From contig MARA01000011.1 of NCBI GenBank assembly GCA_001792895.1, positions 496,001 through 560,000 of the forward strand: a stretch of 64,000 bases of DNA. Reading direction: 5' to 3'. The notes beneath the pieces are model-generated. The model saw only the letters and a program-made list of their open reading frames with translations, was not told the DNA's origin and did not search any database. The translations under genes were made by a program, and so were the position numbers. Shown in pieces: positions 55,986 to 64,000 of the stretch. This DNA is from Lentinus brumalis (Eukaryota; Basidiomycota; Agaricomycetes; Polyporales; Polyporaceae). The first letter of the stretch is position 1. Every line of letters begins with the position of its first letter.

Positions 55986-58626
55986 GTTGTGCGAGTGGAA
56001 GCGGTTGTACGAACGTGATTCGCGAGTTCTTTCTACTTCTGTTCGGTGAAAGCACTAGATCGATGGCACGGGCACGAGGGACGGAGGATGAAGACGCGCC
56101 GTGAGTCTGGATGCGCACGTTGAACGAGTCGTCGGCTGAAACGAGCGAGAATACACAGGCCGACACAAGCTGGCGGTGGCTGTCTGCGAGAGAGAATAGG
56201 TGAAGAGGTCGATGCGCGCGGGCGTAAGTAATACTTAGTGGATGGCTTTGTGAGAGTTTCCGCTTCATCAGTTCTGCAAAACTGGCCACCGGCCTCGGCA
56301 TCCGCCGCTTCCAGCCGGGCGCTCCGGGTCCGTTCTCCTTCCCGCCGGCGAAGTTCGTTGACTTATCCACTGTGTCAAGTATGCGGCCATGTTAACCTCC
56401 TTGCTTCATGCTGCCTGCCGCGGACGCACAGGCCGCGACGGAGGCCGGGAGGCCGCGGCTTAATGTGTTTTGTTACCAGGACAACAACGAACGGCCCACA
56501 CGAGTCCACCGCTGTGACGTATGCAGTGTAGCGCAGGTTATCAGCAACTCTACTCTACGTGAGCACGTCTTGTCGGCGTAATCGGCCTGGTTCGTCCATG
56601 TGCATCGCTGACACCCATCGAATGTTCTCCAGCCTCTGCCTTGTGCCCTCTACTCGCGTGTATCGCCATGAGGCAGAAACCATGTGCGCGCCCGAACATG
56701 TCGTGCGGAACGGCACCGCGACTGCCCTCATCGTCTCTGTCAAGGCATCTCGACACAGCGACATGTGCACGCTACACAGGGATTGAATTGAACCGCAAGC
56801 GTCGACGTCGCTCGGTCCAGGTTTTTCTGATTCTGTCTCTCATACTATAGGACGGGGCGATCCCTCCCCTATTACTCGGCATCTAGCAGCAACAGCAGTC
56901 TGTTTGACAGACGTACTGTATTCCTCCCCATCCGGATGCGTTCGCTGGGCGATCCTGAGGCAGCCTCTCCCGCTCGGCTGCTAATTGCAAGACTTTGCAT
57001 CGCACGCACCTGAGTCGCGTCGCCTCCCGGCCGACGGACGATATGCGAACAGGGTCGAGTGAATGCCTCCACGGCACGCTGCAAAGCCTCAAGGTGCGAT
57101 CCCCGTCCCCGAACGCATATTCGTTCGGACGGATTCCTGGTGAACTCTCCTCGCGCTCGTGCACGCCCTGCAAACCGTCGACAGCGTGCAGGATGGCTGC
57201 CATGCTGCGCACACGGTCCTTGTGCAGTAGCGAGCCTCCGGGGACCCGAGGCTGGTAGATTGTTCCCCGAATGGCACGCATATCTCGGCAAGGCCCCGAG
57301 CTCCTGGGGACCTGCACTCAAAACCTCTCTTCGCTCGTTCGTCCGCTGTTCGCCCGCTCGAGGATCAGCGTCCCCCCTCATCGGCGTGTTCGCCCTTACT
57401 GCTCCGGACCCCGCCCCGTACTCTGGCTTGTCCACTGGGACCCTGTCCCGTCGTACGTAACGGTGCGCAGGACGGTGCGCAATCGACGAGGTTCCCCGGA
57501 TCGTCATCGGTCGGATGACCCGTCCCCAAACCCCGCCCTGGCGACTGACACGGCCCACCCGCCCCTTCTCCTCCTCGGAGCCATTTAATGTACGCGCGTA
57601 GCATGTGTCCCCTTGCGCCTAAGAGCTTCGCGGCTGGTTTTACGTGGCGGACACACCCCTATCAATCCATCTGCGAGCCACCCACAACCGCGGGAGCTTT
57701 CGTGCATACACGGCATAGGTCGTCCCCATGGATCCACCTGTTGCACATACACGGTCTAAGTCGTCTTCTTCGGAGTATAGATGTTAGACATTTGACGCGT
57801 CCGCGGGGCTGAGCCACCGCGATATCCCGCGGCCAGGCCTCCCCGGAATGACCGATGCGCACTGGGCCGTGGCGGGTGCCCGAGAAGGTGTCTCTGGGTC
57901 ACTTTCACACCGGCGAACGGTTGGATGGAACTTGTGACCCCGACGTTCAGCCAGTTCCTGTACGGTAGTGTCGTGTATGTAGTCGGAAAATGGAGCGTTG
58001 CACAAGCGACCGAAGAAGCTGGATGTGCTGGTGCCAGAACCTGGGACAGCGCACACGGACACCCCATGCTAGCCATACCAGAAGTCGACGTCACCACCGC
58101 GTCTGGGGTGAGCGGTAAACGTGCTGAGACTGGGGCACGTCCCGCGAGGAGCCCAAATGCGTCGACGGCGAATTACTCACGTACGAACTACACGCATAAT
58201 GCCGGGTCGACACGCATGCGCAGGCCGCTGCCGCTGCGGTGGAAGAGCGTCCTGATGCATTGTCACTGCAGGAGACGCAAAAGGAAGACCGACATGCGAA
58301 TATTACCCGCTTCGTTTCTTCTGGCGGCCGCCATGAAGGCTGAAACAAAGCGATCCCGATGGATTTACGGTATCACCGAACCCCGCACCGTGAGGATGAT
58401 GACAATGGAATCGATAACGGCTACTTTAGCATAACGCGACGCTCAAACACAAAGGACTCGACCCTGCAATATAATCGTACCGTAGACAGTCCTGGGAGCG
58501 GCTGGGAAGACTTGAAATGGAGAGGAGAAGCGAGCTGAGCAAAGATGGCTAGAGGAGAGCACGAGACGCGGAACTGCCAAGCAAGAACCTAGTCGACGAC
58601 GGATTTGCGGGCCTGGCGGCGTGCAT
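55986..58626. other. Gene-poor region upstream of eIF4E
   Basis: 2.6 kb without a recognisable gene. The first few hundred bases must hold the eIF4E promoter. Open frames at 56872-57558 (-), 57059-57460 (+) and 57925-58434 (+) lack motifs, splice logic and codon pattern. A 3' UTR for the bZIP-like gene A would lie at the right edge. Confidence 0.5.
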
Positions 58627-59805
58627 CTACTGCGCGAAGCTAGGTACGACGTTGTGCGGCATTGCACCCATCGCAATTGAGTGCCTTCGGAATTGAAGAG
58701 AATCCTCCGCCGTCTGGCGCATGAGTACGGCGTTCTGGAGTTCCATAAACTGTGAGCCGAGCAGATGAGTGAGAAGCTCTCCGACGTCAGTGAAACAATA
58801 CAGCACGAACCTTCTCCTCAGCTTGCTTCTTCTGCGCGTTGAGCTTATGCAGAGCGTTCTGCTTGTGCACAAGTATGGTCTTCAGACGGGTTAGAATCAG
58901 AAACTAGATCAGCGACAGCGCGTGACAGCCTGACGTACCCTGAGAGAACGATTTTTCAGACCACGGTAGGTAGAGATGCGCTCGAGTGGCAGAGGCTTCT
59001 GGCCGACGAGATGAATTTGCTCATGAAGCCACTGGACATATTCCTCGAGGCACTCGAGGTAGCTGCGCTTCTTGTCGTGCGAGGTGATGGTATCGCTAGA
59101 GGACAACACAATTAGCATCATCGATAGGTGTAAATGAAATCGATGAACTTACGGGTCCGTGATGGAGAACCCTACGTTGTCAGAGACGGCACGGAAGTAT
59201 GCCTTGCGCTGATTGAGGTTTTCGGGCTTCTCGACCGAGTCACGCTTACGCTTGCCCAGGGCGGGACTCGTGTCGCCTTTCGCAGAGGTCTTTGCCGCAG
59301 AGTCGCCGTCGGAGGACGTGTCGCGTTCACGTGTATTCAGGTTGGCGAGGAGCTCGGACGGCGTGGGGAAGAGAACCTGGGGAGCGTCAAGGTAGACGTC
59401 AAGGGGGTTCTCCTGCTCTACCGGCAGAGGTTTGCAGTTTTCGGGGGGCGTGGCAGAGCCGAAAGAAGCAGCAGGGTAGTGCAGGGAGGGCTGGGGCGTT
59501 TCGTCGGCGGAAGGCGTCAGGAGCGAGGTATAGTTCGAAACCGGGACGGGCGCGTGCAGGGGGAGCGCCGCGCAGGGAGTCTGGTGGTACTCGACGCCGT
59601 GTCCCTGGAAGGGCGTGTACTCTGAGTCGTTGTACGAGTAGTAGAGCGGCCACTGCTGGGATTCCGAGTAGTCGTATGCCGGCGCATAACACGGCTGAGC
59701 GGCGGTGTGGTCGGCCATGTACCCGTAATTGACCTGAGTGAGAACGTGAGCACGAGAAATGGAGAAGAAAAGCAGGCGGACCTGTGCGGCGTAGGCGTGC
59801 TCCAT
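58627..59805 (-). CDS. bZIP-like protein A of an uncharacterised agaricomycete family
   Basis: Five or so exons from ATG 59805 (MEHAYAAQ, then a 48-nt intron, then VNYGYMADHTAAQP) to the stop at 58627. The N-terminal 190 residues are Tyr/Pro/Ser/Gln-rich, like an activation region, with a basic patch GKRKRDSVEKPENLNQRKAYF. Across the next intron the core reads SHDKKRSYLECLEEYVQWLHEQIH, then PLPLERISTYRGLKNRSLR, then a helical exon TILVHKQNALHKLNAQKKQAEEK. The KKRSYLECLEEYVQWL stretch resembles the basic-to-zipper junction of bZIP factors, but no standard N-x7-R signature is clear. Gene B (61103-62017) shares the core and YRGL motif. Function is unknown; a transcription-regulator role is inference. 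Confidence 0.7.
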
Positions 59806-61102
59806 GGCGACGAGGAGCCGTTGACGATTCTGGGGGCGAGTGCGAGGCGACGGGGCGGGGCGGGAGTCGGACTGGGACTGGGACTGGGAGAGACTTGTGA
59901 GCTGAAATGAAATAGCGAATTACGAGATCCGTCTGCAGATGTGCCCCAGAGCATCTCAGATGCGGCGTTAAGATTGCGCTCACGCAGCCGCCTCTCCAGA
60001 ACCGGGGTTGCTGGCGCGTTCCGAGGGCTTCACGTCGTCTAATCGGACCCCGTCTCGGCCAGCTGCCCTCCATCATGCGCGTCGGTCATGCGCGTGCGTC
60101 CTTAGAATACCTCGCCAGACGTTTGTTTTCCGTCGGCCCAGCTTCCATCCAGAGGCCCGAGGCTGAATGTGCATAACCATACCCGCCCACTGAGCCACGG
60201 TGCACAGTCCCGGGCACTTGTTGAGCACGAGCCCGGCGACGGCCGCGAGCGAGCCCAGACTCTGCACATGCCCAGGGCAGACACACGGAAAAGTGGCCCA
60301 GTGGGCAGGCGCACTCCAGCGACGACGTCTGGCACGTCCACGGGAGGGAGTGGGACGGCTGAATGTTGTGTCATTAATCAAGAGCCCTCGTGGAAACATG
60401 GCGAGCAGTCATACGAAGGAGGCCGCAACCGGCAGGTCTCCTCCTCGGACACATTCCAGCCCGCTTCGAATCCGAAGGGAGCGGCGACGCTCGCGAATTG
60501 GGAGACCGACTAGCCGGCCATGGACCCCGTATTCATTTAGCGGCCACCCGGGCCACCCCAGACGAACTGCCGCGGAGATCCTGCTCTGCACGCAGATTCA
60601 CCAGATCCAGTGCCCATTGGGGTGGTGGATCGCCCAGGGCGGGGTGGGTCGCCGGTCGCAGTGCGCTCCCTGGACAGTGGCCTGGCAGCACGCAGGACGC
60701 ACAGCAGCATGCTCGAGTCCACGCCCCGGTGCACGGGAGGCCGCTGCAGCGGACGCGTGGAATGGGCGGAACAACGATGCCACCTTATCGAGTTTTCGCA
60801 GCCGAGAAGCAGCGCCCGGATGGCAAAGGGGGAAGTCGCAGGGACGGATTGGGAGGCCTAGGATCAGACGCACGGCTGCCGAAACGGGGGGGCGTGATAT
60901 GACCATGAACGTTGTGAGGGTGCCAATCGGACGGGTGCCCGCCGGCGACATTCGCGAGATCGCCATTCATTCTCCGGGAACCTCAGCCTGCGGGGGAAGC
61001 CACTGCCCTCGGCCGCGCCGCCACCCACGTCCACCCTCGCCCGTACTTAAGTCGCCGCCTCGTGCCCTCTTCCCGGTCTTCACCGCCACCCAGCTCGACG
61101 CC
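59806..61102. promoter_or_regulatory. Shared 1.3-kb upstream region of bZIP-like genes A and B
   Basis: 1297 bases between divergent starts, far longer than other divergent spacers in this window (164-291 bases). GTACTTAAGTCG near 61042 may be a core promoter element of gene B. The long open frame entering gene B from 60200 is not considered coding. Confidence 0.5.
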
Positions 61103-62017
61103 ATGCACTCCACCCTCGCATACCACCACCGGGCTGCGCCCTCCCCGGCACACCACCCCATGCCCGCCCACACCACCGTCATGATGTCCCCGCGGCCACA
61201 CCTCGAGGTATACACCGGCCACGACATGCCATCTGCCGTCCCGATCGCCACGCCGCAGGAGGAGTACTTCGTCCGCGACATGTTCACCCCCTCCCCCACC
61301 TCCAGCACCTTCTACACCGAGACCCCTCTCCCGCACTACTCGCAAGAGGCCTTCATGCTGCCTCCGTACTCCCCCGCCTCCTCGTCGCCTTCCACCACAG
61401 GCTCGTCGTCCGTCGCGCCCTCCAGACGCGACGCGCGCAGACTCTCCGAGCCCGCTTGCTTGGCCGAGGGCCTCGTCGTGAAGGGGTCCATCACCCACCC
61501 GTACGCGAGGCTCTACAGCAAGAAGCACAGCGCCGGAAAACGGCGCAAGATGTGGAACCACACCCTCGAGAAGTTGGTCTTCACTCCGCAGGAGATGTAC
61601 GTTCGCACCGTCCGACGACGACGCTTCTGCTCACTGACGCTCCCCTCAGTGCCACCATGGGCGCGCCGCACAGGCGGACGATCTACCTCGCCAGCCTCGA
61701 GGCGCACATCGACCGCCTGCACGAGCAGCTCCTCGGCTATTCACTGGCACCCGTGCCGTTCGAGCAGCTCGAGCCATATCGCGGGCTTAACGCAAAGACC
61801 GCCAAGGTGAGGGACTCACCTCCGTCCTCTCGTGCACCCTCAGCTGATCCCGTCATCAGAGTATGGTCTCCGGTCTCCAACACGATGCGGGAGAGATCAA
61901 GCTCAAGATCCTTGAACTCGAACGCGCCGTAAGTCGTCTCTCGCTCGTCCGCTGTCTTCCTGACGCTGCTCTGCCCCGCAGAACAAGACTCTGGAACAGA
62001 CCCTCGGTCATCATTAA
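61103..62017 (+). CDS. bZIP-like protein B, paralogue of protein A
   Basis: Exons from ATG 61103 to about 61595, then from 61651, 61859 and 61981 to the stop at 62017. The N-terminal 135 residues are His/Pro/Ser/Thr-rich (MHSTLAYHHRAAPSPAH.., FYTETPLPHYSQEAF). A basic stretch KKHSAGKRRKMWNHTLEKLVFTPQEIATMG precedes APHRRTIYLASLEAHIDRLHEQL, then PVPFEQLEPYRGLNAKTAK, then SMVSGLQHDAGEIKLKILELERANKTLEQTLGHH, a helical end. The order of blocks (basic patch, RR..YL.SLE..I..LH.Q, PF..L..YRGLN..T.K, helical tail) matches gene A on the opposite strand. I recall similar unnamed proteins in polypores. A DNA-binding dimer is plausible but unproven. Confidence 0.7.
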
Positions 62018-62679
62018 TCGTCTATCATACACGCATCTGCACCCACCTTCGTTCTCCTTCGTTGCTCTGTCAGTGTTTCCATGTTGTGCTCTGAATTCGC
62101 TCTGCTGGGTTTCCTCGCTCTTTCCATTCCTCTGGGTTCTCTATGGTACGCATGTGTGCGGCGCACCGACGCTCTGTAATGTAGTCAATAATCTCGTACT
62201 GTATGATTGCAAATCGAATCACCTCGGACCTGGACAGCACGAATGCCCGGCGATTAGAACGGTGCCCGGGAAGCATTAGACATCAAGCTATGTGTGAAGT
62301 GGTCGGCAGCCGAGGATGCCCGCAAGTATGGAGCGGTCAGCTCATGTCCGCCGCACTGCTGGAGGACACCCTAGATTCCGTGCCAGCCGTATACCTCACA
62401 CGGTTTCGAGATCGGTGGAAGAGCCATGTTGCTTGCCGCATCGTCCAGTATGTTAGAATAACGAGTTCATTCCGCTCGATCCAGCAGCTGGTAGTTCCAG
62501 GGTCCGCAGTGAAGGTACAAGGTTAAGTGAGTTTCGCACGCCTCTTACGGGATGTCGGCGCGAGCGCCCGTCCCTTGTCCACACCCTACAGTTACACCGC
62601 GTTGACCACCGCCTGCGCCCCCACCTCTCTCTCCCTCTGCCTATCTACCTCCCAGCTTTAACCACCCTCTGACCACGTC
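62018..62679. other. Intergenic: gene B 3' UTR and SPF30 promoter
   Basis: 662 bases. T-rich to about 62150. CT-rich tract near 62620-62650 just upstream of the SPF30 start. No gene. Confidence 0.5.
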
Positions 62680-63481
62680 ATGGACAAGGCAGACCTGGAG
62701 ACATACCAAGTGCAGCTCTCGCAAGTCGAGCTCGCGCTCTCCGCCGACCCCGAGAACAGCGAGCTCATCTCCCTCCGCTCGGAGCTCAAGGAGCTCATCG
62801 AGCTGACCCAGGCCGCGCTCGCGCAGCAAGAGGCCGCCGCCGCGTCCTCGTCGACCAAGAAGGCGTCATCCTCCGCTGCCGCTACTGCGTCGACATCAAA
62901 GGTGTGGGCCGCGGGCGACGACGTGCTCGCGAAGTACTCCGGGGATGGGCAGTGGTACCCTGCGCGGATCACGAGCGTCGGCGGGTCGGCGGACAACCGC
63001 GTGTACAGCGTGGTGTTCAAGGGGTACAACAACACGGAGCTCGTGAACGGGGGCAGGTGAAGGCGCTGCCGGCGAACTACGCCGGGGCGACGGCGGGCGC
63101 GGGCGGCAGCGGGGCGGGGGGAGCAAGCGGAAGCTGTCGAAGGGGAGGAGGAGGAGCGGGAGAAGAAGAAGAAGAAGAACGAGAAGAAGGTCGAGGTGCG
63201 CGCGGCCAAGGCGAAGGAGCAGCAGGAGAAGCAGCACTCGTGGCAGAAGTTTGCGAAGAAGAGCGAGAAGAAGGGCATCCACATAGCGGGTGTGTCGGGC
63301 ACGAGCATATTCAAGACGCCTGAGAACCCGATGGGCCGGGGTGAGTGTCGTGTTGCGGTCGTGAGGTCAGGCTTGCTAACGGGCCGTCGGTGCAGTCGGA
63401 GTCACCGGGAGTGGGAAGGGCATGACGGAGGTCGCACCTCGCATCAAACACAAGTTCGAGGTGGTCGACGACGAGGCGTGA
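62680..63481 (+). CDS. Tudor-domain splicing factor SPF30 (SMNDC1), reading frame interrupted three times
   Basis: SPF30 is a nuclear splicing factor needed to assemble the U4/U6.U5 tri-snRNP; its Tudor domain binds methyl-arginine tails of Sm proteins. The N-terminal helix (MDKADLETYQVQLSQVELAL..) and Tudor domain (WAAGDDVLAKYSGDGQWYPARITSV..VYSVVFKGYNNTELV) are in one frame to 63056. VKALPANYAG continues in a second frame, SKRKLSK in a third, and EEREKKKKKNEKKVEVRAAKAKEQ in the first again. Each change equals one missing base and falls at a G run (63049-63053, 63116-63121, 63142-63145). After KTPENPMG a normal intron leads to GVTGSGKGMTEV.PR.KHKF. Either sequence errors or a recent pseudogene. 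Confidence 0.8.
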
Positions 63482-64000
63482 GCTGATCATAGGTATGTCG
63501 TCCGGCAGCACCGCTCGGGAACTCTCACTCACCGATGCTGCAGGTGTATTTTATATGTGACATTGCTGTCGTGTGCACTAGCTTCTCGGTTTTAACCCAC
63601 CCTTTCTGTACAGCATGGGACGGCCAGGAAGACGCACTGAACAGACGACAAGAAGCCTGAACAAGATGCTTGCCGGAAGCACCTATCACAAGCTATGGAC
63701 TACGTTTTATCTCTGAGTCACGCGTGCAGCGAGTCTTACGGTCATTCGGTTTGGTTCTAAGTGCAGATATGACGACCGCATCCGCTACGAAACGGGACGC
63801 ATGCATTGGGCGTGCCACTGCGTCCCGTGCTGGTCAAATGGCCCCCGTGGATGACGACGCCACCGTCCGAGTCGTACGCTGGAGAGGCACGGATCGATGT
63901 GCGCTGGTAGGCGCGTATGTCATATGGCCGTGCATCACTCCAGGTAGGCCTATTCTCATCCGTCTGTGGTGCATCCTATTAGGGCGCGTCTATACACCAC
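63482..64000. other. Intergenic to window edge
   Basis: 519 bases after the SPF30 stop. T-rich near 63580 and 63700. No gene is recognised. Confidence 0.5.

Noticed and set aside
60200..61810. A 536-residue open frame that runs into bZIP-like gene B from upstream
   Set aside because: The 300 residues before 61103 are compositionally random for GC-rich DNA, with no motif. The conserved protein begins at MHSTLAYHH, and a promoter-like TTAA element lies just upstream.
1..64000. tRNA genes, rRNA, CRISPR arrays and bacterial-type elements
   Set aside because: No B-box/cloverleaf pattern, rRNA motif or regularly spaced repeats were seen by eye. A covariance-model scan would be needed to exclude a tRNA or snoRNA.

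Overview
The window is nuclear DNA of a filamentous basidiomycete, most likely a polypore-type agaricomycete. The evidence is about 55% GC, genes with many short introns (roughly 45-65 nt, GT-AG, one clear GC-AG), very short divergent promoters, and basidiomycete hallmarks: tandem P450s, stand-alone NRPS-like adenylating enzymes, F-box/LRR proteins and a coiled-coil plus DUF6697-like protein. All gene models were assembled by hand from reading frames and splice signals. Functions are by family recognition, without database searches.

Layout. 1-1908: the 3' end of a LINE retrotransposon whose ATC-repeat tail abuts the C-terminal part of an AMP-binding gene, so that gene copy is broken. 2377-11304: housekeeping genes, namely an SLC35F-type transporter (-), SLX9 (+), a coiled-coil protein (-), an XRCC2-like RecA-fold protein (+) and a TTC1-like TPR protein (-). 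11571-14137: two tandem short-chain dehydrogenases. 14347-18084: coiled-coil/DUF6697-like protein (-). 18353-28982: pyruvate dehydrogenase E2 (-), exosome CSL4 (+), NudE (+), ESS2/DGCR14 (+), an NIP30-domain protein (-) and an SRF1-like membrane protein (+). 28983-36521: gene-poor DNA around one F-box gene. 36522-45044: an accessory stretch with an intact AMP-binding enzyme, an F-box/LRR pseudogene and two tandem cytochrome P450s. 45481-55985: IMP1 (-), ELP4 (+), an F-box gene (-), TRM44 (-), a U6 snRNA gene (+), the eisosome core PIL1/LSP1 (-) and eIF4E (-). 55986-58626 is gene-poor. 58627-62017 holds a head-to-head pair of related bZIP-like genes of an apparently uncharacterised family. 62680-63481 is the Tudor splicing factor SPF30.

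Much of the content is RNA metabolism: SLX9, CSL4, ESS2, U6, SPF30, TRM44, ELP4, eIF4E. These genes are not an operon-like system; they are ordinary dispersed housekeeping genes, several sharing bidirectional promoters. The accessory genes (AMP-binding enzyme plus two P450s, tandem SDRs) have the look of secondary or xenobiotic metabolism, but their joint function is inference. Two otherwise normal genes (NudE, SPF30) carry apparent single-base losses at G or C runs, which may be sequence errors rather than biology.
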